Shown one piece after another: positions 22,429 to 33,227 of a stretch of 64,000 nt of DNA. Position numbers and translations under genes: made by a program. The stretch is from NCBI GenBank assembly GCA_036435485.1, contig CM071598.1, forward strand, positions 196,457,148 to 196,521,147. The letters are read 5' to 3'. Source of the DNA: Saposhnikovia divaricata. Its lineage: Eukaryota > Streptophyta > Magnoliopsida > Apiales > Apiaceae. How positions within the stretch are numbered: position 1 is the stretch's first letter; the number at the start of each line of letters is the position of its first letter. A model generated the notes under the pieces. It was given only the letters and a program-made list of their open reading frames with translations. It made no database searches and was not told the origin of the DNA.

Positions 22429-24850
22429 CTTATAGATATAATGTATATTTTGAGTGACAAGCTTTATACTGATATAGTGCAAAGCAATATTAATACTTTT
22501 TTTGGTGGGTCCCAATTGCTAGATTTATTGTTCTATCTGGTTGCGTTCAACGTTTCATTCTGATTTTTGTGACTTATTTAGGGATTCTTTATTATTTGGT
22601 AGGTCTCACTTTCAGTATCATTGATAGATTTTCTAGCAAAGGATTGAAGATGTAACTTTGTGTGTATTGACTATTGACATATGGTTCATAGTAAATGTGC
22701 ATTTTTACTTTAAATACTATAGATGATCACTCATCATTCAACACTGTTATGTCTGAAGTGACAGTAGTTTCTTATTACACTAACCGTAAATATTATAGTT
22801 GTACGGTTGTAACCCAAGTAGATTGCTCTTACCTCTCAAGCTCTGTTATATATCATCGTCTATTGGGAGATGTTGACTTTTTTGATATTACTTTATCTGC
22901 AAGTATTTAACGAGTTTTAAAATATTGTCATATTTACTTGTTATACTCCTCTGGTAGTACATCGGAAGGAGATGTGACTATCTGGATAGTTACCAATATT
23001 AATAGGTTATGCCTTCGGTATTTAGACATGCTTTTTTTAGGGCAGGAATGTAGACATCGTAAATGTGAGCTTTCGCCTTGTTTTTGTTTCTCTCTTTCAC
23101 CTTCTCTTTTTTCTTTTCTTCAACTAAAATCTCTGGAACACAGCATGACTTTCAGATTCAGAAGAAACCACGGAATTTTTTCAAAAAATTCATAACTTCA
23201 AATTTTTTTTTTGAAGTTGACAAGGTTCTGAGCAAAATCCTTTTCGTTTTAAAAACCAAAAAGAAACCAGAGGACGCATGAAATAGGAGATAGATGAATG
23301 TGGAAAACTTGCAAGAATCATTTTAAAACTTTTTAAGTTTTGAAGGGTATACTTATATATTTTGCTTATCATAGCCTTACCTTTGAAAGGGGGATTAATA
23401 AGTGGAACTGTGGAAGTGGTTAAAGAAGGAGCTATGTACAAACAGTTTTATGTGCATATCTTTTTCACATTTATTCTGCCATTTCAGTGATGCTCGTGTT
23501 ATAGTTTTTGGTATGATGGTGATTTACATATTGATATGAACTTGTGAAGTCCCTTCTGAGTCTAAAAATGTTTTAGGTTTCCTGATAAGAAATGATGGAA
23601 TTTGGTGCAACAGCTGACGTGGAAGGATATGGTGTTTTGATACCCGCAGTTGAAATGCCTACAGCTTGTAAATAAGCTTTTTTCCCAGGCTGAGCTCTAC
23701 TATTATTGTGCAAACATTCTGAAACTGTTAATTCTAGTTTACCAAAGCATTAGGGCCTATGGACAGTGAGCCAAGTGCAACACTATGCTAACATATATCT
23801 ATGAAGAGCAGAAATCAAGTCCATGTCCTTTTACCAATGCCACATATGATAGAGTTAGATTTAATGGTGAAATTCTTGGCAAGCATAAAAAGGAAAATGT
23901 TTACAGAGATGTCCTTGATGTTTGATTGGGTGACATAATAGAGGACTTAGTCATACATATGAGTAAAGGATGGATGGTTGTTATACCTCGCACATACTTC
24001 CGAATTCTAAACGAGTCAAAGCAGAAGAACTGCAGCCTGGATTCTGCTACTTGCAGGTAACTGCTGTTAATGCTTCCCCTACTTGCAGAACAACTTTTAT
24101 TGATCCTTTCACACAGGTATCTGGTTCTCATTTTGTAACTAGTATTGAGCCAAATGATGTCTGATCTTTTTACTCTAACTACACTTGTGTTGCACATTAA
24201 CAGGTAATTGATGGCGTCCTTAGTGTGTCAGCATTCCTAATCCTGTCAGGTGAGCCTACAATAAGGCTGCAGTAGCAGGAGCTGCAGCAATTAATTGCGG
24301 CTCTCCTTTAGTTTATGGCTGTTTGTAAGCATACCATCCTATTACACTTGAGGTTAATTGGAGATGGTGGTCAAGATTTCCAGACACACGTAATCGTGTG
24401 TTTTAGTTGATGATTGCACATTTATCTCTTTACATCCCCGCTATTTTTTCTGAGCTATGAGAAATCATTACTGGCCTGCAATATGTCCATATCATTTGTT
24501 TTCTGTTTTCAGTAGCTTCATGTTGTGTCGGCTGGTCATAAATGTATTCATTATCTGTGGATGTGTGAAGTTCTCTGTGTTAATTTCTATTTCATACTTT
24601 CTTTTGATTGATCTGTGATGGATAGTTCAATATCTGTTGTGCCTCTGGTTTAAGTTGGTCAAATATATTTCCTTTCAAACAAATTGTTCATATATTAGAT
24701 TAAAAATTTGAAACTACTGCTGGGAAGCATAACAGGTTCATGGATTGAATTCAAGTAGTCCAAGGCTGACTCAGATTCAGAACTGAACTGTTTTTTTTTC
24801 CTTTATGAAATTTGTTGTTTCATCTTTTATTTTTGTACATAAATGTTCAA
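22429..24850 (+). other. PPR 3' flank, present again at 31012-34250
   Basis: This 2.4-kb stretch has no intact gene but aligns along most of its length with DNA downstream of the PPR pseudogene. Shared blocks include GTATTGACATAT, CTACAGCTTG, GAGTCAAAGCAGAAGAA and CTACTTGCAG. A stretch near 23940-24060 could be a fossil exon (see findings). It serves as the near-empty reference for two insertions in the other copy. Confidence 0.6.
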
Positions 24851-25078
24851 CAAAATCAGCTTTGGTCATTATTGCATCAGTTTTTTCCCTGTAAAACAGG
24901 TAAAATGTTGCATGATAATTTTAAAAATACTACCAAATAGTTATTTGATTTTCGTAACAACATTTACTAACATATTTTTTAATAGCACAACAATTTTTAG
25001 CGACAATTTTAAACATAATCTTCATTTGAAACGAATGGATAGTTGTAATAAAAATACAAATAAATCAACTTGGATTGC

Positions 25079-25138
<60 letters not shown>
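25079..25138. repeat. (TTA)n microsatellite
   Basis: About 20 perfect TTA units lie upstream of the first AIP2-like partial copy. A predicted poly-leucine peptide across it is an artefact. Confidence 0.98.
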
Positions 25139-25140
<2 letters not shown>

Positions 25141-25352
25141 GGAAAAGAATTATTAATTACTCAAGAGTCAAGATCAAGAATTACAAAAGAATAAAATTTC
25201 GGATGTGTACCATTTTGGCAGGCATATGTAACACACAGTCACACTCACACTCACACTCATATTCTTGGAAAACACCAGAACTAAAATCGCCAAATACACA
25301 ACAAAAACCATCAAGATCACTTTTTTTATGAATCAAGAAAGATCATAAAACA

Positions 25353-26234
25353 ATGGAGGGTGTTGAAGAAAATGAAATGAAGCAAAAATTACAAGATTTG
25401 CAAAAACAATTGGCCAAGAAACAGTTGTTTAAAGCAGCTGTCCCTACCATCTCTTCTCTTCTCACTCTTTCCTATGCATCTGCTTCACCTTCTCTCCAAA
25501 ATTTGGTATGACCCTTGTTTTCTTTCTTGGGTATAAATGTGTATGTATGTTTGTATGAATTGTGTTGGTTTGTGAATGTGAGAATTGTCAGATGGATAGC
25601 TATAAGTTTCAAGCTTTTTAGTATAGAAATGAATTTGAAGTGATTTGAAAGAAGCCCGTTTTATTTTTTGATAAAAATTTGATTTTTAAGTAGAAGACAT
25701 TTTGTAATCAAGTTTGGTTTGTGGATTATGATCTGTTGGGTAATTTTTGAAGTGGGTTTGTTTAGTTGATTGGTAAAGGTTCAGTCTTTGGATGTTTTAG
25801 ACTTGTTGGACCTGAATTGTGATTAGGGTGTGATGGATACAAGCTCGAGGTTATGATCTCGGTGATAGGCTAGTTTTGGGAATAGACTGTAGGGTATGGG
25901 ATTGTCGAAGTAATTTATTTAAAGATGAGGTGATCTGAGTGGTCGATTTTACAGAAATTTTATGTTGCTATATATTTCCTAACAATCTAGTTTCTATGAT
26001 TTAATTTGCAGTTCTATACCGTTGTATGTCGGGTTGCTACGATTTTAAAAGCGAGATACACTGCACAAGGATTTTGGATTTCTGGGCTTCAGTTATTTCT
26101 GGAAGCTGAAAAGCTTGTGGCTGAACCTTCTCAAAAAGATCATCTGCGCAATTGCATTGCTCAAGCCAAGGAGCTTCTGAGTGAATTGGACAGTCGATCT
26201 GAGGGTGTACAGAGGGTGCAAAATCGAACTGGAG
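25353..26234 (+). pseudogene. AIP2-like gene, partial copy 1 (exons 1-2 only)
   Basis: Exon 1 is 25353-25505 (51 codons) and exon 2 is 26012-26234, with the same sizes, phases and splice sites as the full gene at 51318. The encoded N-terminal helical region (EENEMKQKLQDLQKQLAKKQ, then FYTVVCRVATILKARYTAQG) is intact. The copy stops in intron 2, where the sequence passes into the leader of partial copy 2 near 26455. It lacks the RING domain, so it cannot be an E3 ligase alone. Its transcript could splice into exon 3 of copy 2, which has a compatible phase. The 5' flank differs from the full gene and lacks its TATA box. Confidence 0.85.
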
Positions 26235-26417
26235 GTAAACAAAGACTTTCTCGTTAACTGCTTTCAATTACATTAGCATATTTATTTCCTCTATTACTAC
26301 ATTTAAAGATTTACAGAGGGTGCAAAATCGAACTGGAGGTAAACAAAGACTTTCTCTTTAACTGCTTTCAATTACATTAGCATATTTATTTCCTCTATTA
26401 CTACATTTAAAGATTTA
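26210..26417 (+). repeat. 104-bp tandem duplication spanning an exon 2 donor
   Basis: The segment from CAGAGGGTGCAAAATCG to AAAGATTTA occurs twice head to tail (26210-26313 and 26314-26417), almost identical. It repeats the end of exon 2, the GT donor and the start of intron 2 in copy 1. Confidence 0.9.
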
Positions 26418-26544
26418 AAGATAATTCACTGCCTTATTATCTTTTTTTATCATCCTCTTGGAAAACCCAGAGCAAATATCACCAAAAACACAACAAAATT
26501 CATCAAAGATCACTTTTTCATCAATCAAGAAAGATCATAAAACA

Positions 26545-29500
26545 ATGGAGGGTGTTGAAGAGGATGAAATGAAGCAAAAATTACAAGATTTGCAAAAACA
26601 ACTGGCCAAGAAACAGTTGTTTAAAGAAGCTGTCCCTACCATCTCTTCTCTTCTCAGTCCTTCTTATGCCTCTGCTTCCCCTTCTCTCCAAAATTTGGTA
26701 TGACCCTTCTTTTCTTTCTTGGGTATAATTGTGTATCTATATGTCTATGTATTGTTTTGGTTTGTGAATGTGAGAATTGTTAGATGGGTAGCTAAAAGTT
26801 TCAAGCTTTTTAATGTAGAAATGTGTTTGAAGTGATTTGAAAGAAGCCTGTTTTATTTTTTGATAAAAATTTGATTTTTAAGTAGAAGACATTTTGTAAT
26901 CAAGTTTGGTTTGTGGATTATGATCTGTTGGGTAATTTTTGAAGCGGGTTTGTTTAGTTGATTGGTAAAGGTGCAGGCTTTGGATGTTTTAGACTTGTTG
27001 GACCTGAATTGTGATTAGGGTGTGATGGATACAAGCTCGAGGTTATGATCCCGGTGGTAGGCTAGTTTTGGGAATAGACTGTAGAATATGGGATTGTCGA
27101 AGTAATGTATTTAAAGATGGTGTGATCTGAGTGGTCGATTTTACAGAAATTTTATGTTACTAGATATTTCCTAACAATCTAGTAACTAGTTTCTATTTTT
27201 TTATTTGCAGTTCTATACCGTTGTATGTCGGGTTGCTACGATTTTAAAATCGAGATACACTGCACAAGGATTTTGGACTTCTGGGCTTCAGTTATTTCTG
27301 GAAGCTGAAAAGCTTGTGGCTGAACCTTCTCAAAAAGATCATTTGCGCAATTGCATTGCTCAAGCCAAGGAGCATCTAAGTGAATTGGACAGTCAATCTG
27401 AGGGTGTAGAAAGGGTGCAAAATCCAACTGGAGGTAAACAAAGACTTTCTCTATAACTGCTTTAAATTACATTAGCATATTTATTTCCTCTATTACTACA
27501 TTTAAAGATTATAAAGTAAAGGTAATTCACTGCCTTAATATCTTTTTTGTTATCATCCTTTAGGATATTTATTTGAAGGGCATTTTACTGTAGACCCAGA
27601 GCTCCCACAGCCAAAATGCTTGGTGCAATCAAACCTCCTTACTCCTGTTGCCAACTTGGCTCCACTTCACAACGGAGTTGGTGGTAGTGGAGATATGTTG
27701 TTACAATGGGGTCATAGAAAAAGATCAAGAATTTCGAGGTCTGTCGAAAACCGGTCAGCTGGAGCTGCCACTGGTTGTAATGGCATGGCTGATGATTCTT
27801 CATCAACTCAATTACAAGCCATGACGAAGGTTCCAAGAAGATCCATTACTTTGCCTACCCCTGCAACAACCGCTGCAGGACTAATAGAGACCAAGAATTC
27901 TAGTAATACAATTATGATGCCCCCACCATCTTCTGTTTTACCTGACAAAATTTCAATTACAACATCAACACCAGCCAGGTATGTAAGTTATCTTTCTCTG
28001 TTTTTTGGAATTATAACTATATTTTAAAGTTTTGTTGTGGATATATATTTTCGGTCAACAAGAAATTATTTTACCTTACAAACCACATACTGGTGATTTG
28101 TGTTATCGATTTATATGATTGGCAGACTAATATAATTTGTGGTGGAATATTACGTGATATCGGTTTATATATATTTCCTTCTTTTCTTTCTAATTGTGTT
28201 TTTGTTTGTGCTTTACTTTTTCTTCTAGTGGTAATAGTGATGACATTAATATCCAAGATTATTTGCATGAAGTATTATATAGGTTTGGAAATGTTGATAA
28301 TGACAATTCCTTTTTTGCCTTGGGAGAGTTATCATGTTTTGTTCAAGGCCTTTACCTGGTTTTTCCAAGAAAACTTTTTCATCTGAGTGATATACCTTTT
28401 CTACCCCTATGTAAAGATATTTGAACCCTAACTCATCAGTTTCTATCTAAATTCTCATAGTTGCTGCAGCTTATTCTTCTTTTGTCCTTTAGTCTGCTAC
28501 AAAAATAAGTGTTTATTATTCAACAATATTTAATTTTATTTTCCTTATTTTTATTAGGTCAACTTTGATGTGAATAAATTATAATCTTCCGTCTGAATCA
28601 GTCGCACCTTTTTTCACTCCCTTTTAATTTTTGATTATAATTCTTATTTTTTTCATGTCACATGAATGTTTGTAGGAGGAACTTGGAGGATCCATCTGGT
28701 GTTGGAAGTGGGTCCCATCCACCTAGAAGTAGTAGTAGCAGCAAGGGAGTTATTGCTGTAGCTTCTTCATCTAGATCCAAGCTTGTGAAAAGGTCACCAC
28801 AGAAAGTTGTGGAAAAAAATGATCAAAAGAAGATTGGAAGCACTTGTGCTACAACTGCAGTTTGTTCTTCTGGCTCAGCTTCATTGAAAAAGGATGAAAA
28901 ACGAAATGGATTGGTGCATGAAGAACAAGTTGTAGGGTTCGGTATGAATCATCATCAGAATAATATTGGTTCTGCTATACCACAGGAAGCTGGTTGTAGT
29001 AACACTGCTACTACTATTAATAATCATGAAGATATTGGTAGTTCGAAAATCATGGCCGGAGGCATAGGTGCGGTGAATGGTGGTGGAGAGGTGCATGAGT
29101 GGCCAAGGGTTCATATTCCTTTAACTAAGAAGGAAAAAGAAGAGGATTTTCTTCTCATGAAAGGGACAAAGCTTCCTCATAGACCCAAGAAAAGGCCTAA
29201 GGCTGTTGATAGAATGCTTCAGGTATTGCTCATTTTGTAATAATGAAATAAAAATATTTATTTTTGTTGTTTTAAGTATTTGGAATTTTCTCTATTATCT
29301 TCATTAATTTATTTATTTGAATATGTTTGTGTTTGTGGTGTGGATGAACTTTTTATGTGTTAATATTGTTTGGTTTATTATATTGGCAGTATTGCTTCCC
29401 AGGGACTTGGTTGGGTGATGTGACCAAGACTAGGTATGAAGTCAGGGAGAAGAAATGCACCACGAAAAAGGTATAATCCACTAATCCAGCTAACAGAGCG

Positions 29501-30045
29501 GGATATACTGGGTATGTTTGGTTTGGTTTGGTCACTAATCCAGCTAACAAACCCATACCTCTAGCTATTTGTCTTCTATTATTTTATTGTTTAAAAAGTA
29601 TTATTATCATTGATGTTTTAATTCTACACTGTCACTGAGGCTAAGTGGAGATTATGAAAGTCCATACAAATGCTTTCATACAAAAATCAAAAAGATATTT
29701 CTAAAAACGACTTTCAATTTATAAATTAAAACAAAAACAAAGAATAACTGAATTATGTTTATCTGCATCTGTTTTATTAAAACAAAAACCAAGAGTAACT
29801 AGAAATTTGTTTATCTATATTTGTTTTTCTTTCCTAGTTGCCCCGCCATAGATTCTATATTACAAATTTTATAAAAAGTTCATATTTATAAACCATATTT
29901 TAATTATACAAATAAAAAAATCTTATGTATTTTTTTTTACAAATTTATCTATATGTGAATATATATTAAGTTTTTTCTCATTCGTATGTAGCCAAAGCGA
30001 AGAGGATTAAAAGGAATGGAGAACATGGAAAGTGATTCTGAATAG
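26545..30045 (+). CDS. Chimeric gene: AIP2-like N-terminus fused to DUF1639 protein
   Basis: Seven exons with consistent phases: 26545-26697, 27211-27433, 27564-27978, 28229-28282, 28676-29222, 29390-29470 and 29992-30045; 1527 nt, 508 residues. Residues 1-159 match the N-terminal region of the AIP2-like E3 ligase but lack RING. At about 27664/27665, inside exon 3, the sequence switches from AIP2 (LVQSNLLTPVANLAP) to LHNGVGGSGDMLLQWGHRK, which resembles the N-terminal PLHN...WG block of DUF1639 proteins. The C-terminus has the DUF1639 signature: KLPHRPKKRPKAVDRML, then FPGTWLGDV and RYEVREKK. DUF1639 function is unknown. The middle is Ser/Asn/Gly-rich. Alternatively translation starts at an internal ATG and only the DUF1639 part is made. 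Confidence 0.78.
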
Positions 30046-30644
30046 TATTTTTTCTTTATTATATTTAAACTTATTAGCTCGAAAGAAAACAGTTCAAGCC
30101 GGTCTACCAATTGACTGCCTCGGAGCGGGTCTACCAATTGATCTCCTCGTACTGGCTGAACCAAAATGGGTTTCAAATGTACAAACACATCTCAAAACGA
30201 GCACAAGACTAACGGGGTCGCCGCGGTGGAGAAGAAGCAGGTTTCCATGTTTCCGGACACTGTAGGAGCTTGCCAAAAAATGGTTAATATTTTTTCTGAC
30301 TCTCTTTGTAGCCTTCTAAATTCTAATGTATTTTTTTTTCTGCATCTTTGTTTTGCCTTGATAATTTTGTGCATATTTTTGGACATTTCTTGTATATCTT
30401 TCTCTATATTTATTTTGATAATGATAAGAGAAATGTTGGATTCGAATTTTAAAATCTTGGTAGTGATAACAAAAGCAATGTCAACTTCCCCATTAAAGAA
30501 AACTTTAATCATTGTAGTTGTAAGGGGCTCTCTGTTCAAGCAAAGTCAAAGTTACCCCATCTTCTTTGTATAAAGTTAAAAATAAAGAGAAATATACAGT
30601 TTACAGTGCCCAAAGTGAGATAAAAGTGGAAATATACAGTTTAC
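30046..30644 (+). other. 3' flank of the chimeric gene
   Basis: Probable 3' untranslated and intergenic sequence. An open stretch near 30166-30290 has GC-richer sequence than its surroundings, but I do not recognise a product. No repeat is evident. Confidence 0.4.
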
Positions 30645-31011
30645 AGTTGCAGAAAGAATATGTCTCGAATGTGATTTGTTATCTTCTGAGATAATGAAGA
30701 TACAGTTTACAGCTGTAGCCAGATTTGGTCACTTTTATAAATCTTGTTGTAGGTTGTTATGAAGAGCTGACATGCTTGAAGGTATGAGCGTATTCACAGT
30801 CGCTCAAAGTATGAAGAAATTGATCCCAGCGAGTCCTTGTTCAAGGTAGTGGTTGATGCCTACAGAAATGCCAATAGGCAGGATCTGGCCGAATTAGTTA
30901 CCCAGGAGATAAGTTTCGCCTTTGACACACAGTCAGACCCTAAATCTGAAAGAGAAGAGGTTCATGATGAAAGCCCTTTAGATTTTAAGCTCACAGATAA
31001 GATGTGTATAT
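30645..31011 (+). pseudogene. PPR pseudogene: 3' end with a large internal deletion
   Basis: 30645-30683 matches the PPR gene at 19895-19932, and 30715 onward matches 22154 to the stop, so about 2.2 kb of the coding region is missing. The original end (SPLDF then TAG) reads through here because TTTTTAG became TTTTAAG. The last 60 codons are otherwise well preserved (VVDAYRNANRQDLAELV). It is the 5' boundary of the second copy of the PPR-AIP2 segment. Confidence 0.88.
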
Positions 31012-32231
31012 TGGAAGACAAGCTTTATCCTGATTTAGTGCAAACCAGTATTAGTTTACTTTTTTGGTGGGTCTCAATTCCCAGATTTATTGTTCTATCT
31101 GGTTGTGGTCAACTTCTTTTTCTGATTTTTTTGACTTATCCAGGGCTTCTTAATATTTTTTGATAGATTTGCCAGCAGAGGATTGAAGACTTACGCTTGT
31201 GTGTATTGACATATTGTTTATACTTCATAGTAAATGTCCATTTTAACTTTAAACACCATAGATGATTACTCATCAGTCAACACTGTTGTGTGACTTGTGT
31301 CCGCGGTGACAGTAGTTTCTTATTACACTACGGTTGTATCCTAAATAGAATATTGTTAACTCTTTAGCTCAGTAATAGTTAAAGTGTATGAGTCTTGCCT
31401 TTTTACATTGATTTATTAACAATTCATATGGTCTACACGAGATTATATTTTATCAGAATTGTTGGTAAATGGTGAGTTTTTAGATGTTACTCTATCTGCA
31501 AGTCTTCGTTGAGTTTTAGTCTACTGTCATATTTGCTGGTTATATATGTTAGATTTTATTGTTACATCTGCAGAATTGACACTTTGCCTCCTACTGAGCT
31601 TTACAGCAGTTACTGTTACTTGTTATACACTTCCGGTAGTACATTGATAGGAGATGTGACAATCTGTGTAATTTACAAAATTTAGTAGATTGAGCCTTTG
31701 GAATGGAGACATCCTAAACGTGAGCTTTCAGAAATAGAAGAAACCATGGACTTTTGAAAATTTACAAAGTTCGGAGCAAAATCTCTTCTGTTTCAAAAAC
31801 GAAGAAAAGAACCAGAAGACGCTTTAAAATAGGAGATGACTGTGAAAAATGCAAGAATCTTTTAAGACATTTTGAGTTTTGAAGCGTTTACTTGTATATT
31901 AATTTGCTTATCATATACTCCTAACTCATAAGTATACATGATCTGGGGGTTTTAATTACCGAGTGAAAGTGCTTAAACAAGAAGTTATAGTACAAACAAT
32001 TTAATGTAAATATCTTTTTTACATCTGTTCTGCCATTCCAGTTGTGCTCCTGTTAAAGTTTTTGGTATGGTGATGATTTGCATGTAGATATTAACTTGTC
32101 TAGTCCCTTTTGAGTGTTCATATTTTAGGGTCTCGTGACTAGAAATGATGGATTTTGGGGCAATGTTCATTATTAGCTGATGTGGAAGGGTATGGTGCTT
32201 CAAAACCCACAGTTGATTCTGTAATGAAATA
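31012..32231 (+). other. Duplicated PPR 3' flank
   Basis: Non-coding sequence paralogous to 22429-23660, with small insertions and deletions. No intact gene is visible. Confidence 0.6.
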
Positions 32232-32785
32232 GGGTTAAATATCAAATTGGTCACTGAAGTGGAGGCCATATATCACTTTATTCACTGATTTCAACGGGAT
32301 CTCATTTGAATCACTTAAGTCATAATACATATCAAACAGATACATCTAAATATGTGATCGAGAATTAAAATAATTTTTTATTAAGTTCAATACATTTTTC
32401 TTCAATGCCACCATAACCAAATGAAAAGTCATGGGTTCTAATATTTTAGATAATATATTTAAAAATTTTAAAATTTATTAACTATTTATATTTAATTTTC
32501 TAGTTATTTTCTTTGATTTAATTAAAAATAAATAGTAAATAGTTTTTAAAAAATTTAAATATATTATCTAAAATATTAGAACCCATGACTTTTCATTTGG
32601 TTATGGTGGTATTGAAGTAAAATGTATAGAACTTAACAAAAAATTATTTTAATTCTCGATCACATTTTTATAGGTATCTGTTTGATATTTATTATGACTT
32701 AAGTGATTCAAATGAGACCCCGTTGAAATCAATGAGTAAAGTGATATATGGTCACCACTTCAGTGACCAATTTGATATTTAACCC
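32232..32785. mobile_element. Palindromic Mutator-like foldback element (554 bp)
   Basis: The two halves are near-complete inverted copies, about 270 bp each, starting GGGTTAAATATCAAATTGGT. Direct repeats TAATGAAATA flank it (32222-32231 and 32786-32795), fitting the 9-10 bp target duplication of Mutator-like elements. The paralogous flank at about 23640-23660 lacks it. It is non-coding; a transcript would fold into one long hairpin. Confidence 0.85.
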
Positions 32786-32839
32786 TAATGAAATACCTAC
32801 AGCTTGCAAATAAGGTTCTTTTCTCATGCTGAGCTCTAA

Positions 32840-33227
32840 GAGCATCTTCAATGAAGGTGTCAAGAGGGGTGCCAACGCCATGTGGTATGACATGTCATGA
32901 CACTCTTCTTAGCATTTCATCGAAATTGTTGGGATGTCATTGGGGTGCCAAGTGAAGTGGCTGCCAACTTGAGATGTCAAAAGTTGGCATCCATGAAATC
33001 GGGTGCCAACTTCATTATGGATCCAATGATGCAATAAATATTATTTTTCTAATATATTTATGTTATGCATTTTTTTTATAAGATTAGCATCTAGGGGTGC
33101 CAACCTTTGGAGTATTTTGTGAAAAAAAGGTGCCATAATTGATGTGGAAGAAAAAGAATATAAAAAAAAAAATCATTATGTGGCAAAGTTGGCATGGCTT
33201 GAAGGGTGCGAACCATTGGAGATGCTC
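32840..33227. mobile_element. Tourist-like (PIF/Harbinger) MITE
   Basis: The terminal inverted repeats GAGCATCTTCAATG and CATTGGAGATGCTC are flanked by TAA on both sides (32837-32839 and 33228-33230), the standard three-base duplication of PIF/Harbinger MITEs. The paralogous DNA at about 23690-23710 reads GAGCTCTACTATTATTGTGC without the insertion. It contains repeated GGTGCCAAC motifs and is non-coding. Confidence 0.9.

Noticed and set aside
24843..25331. 162-residue open frame with poly-leucine
   Set aside because: It spans the (TTA)n tract and the AIP2 copy 1 leader; the leucines are microsatellite translation.
30166..30573. 135-residue open frame after the chimeric gene
   Set aside because: It has a hydrophobic, low-information tail, no domain and no splice or homology support; probably 3' flank.
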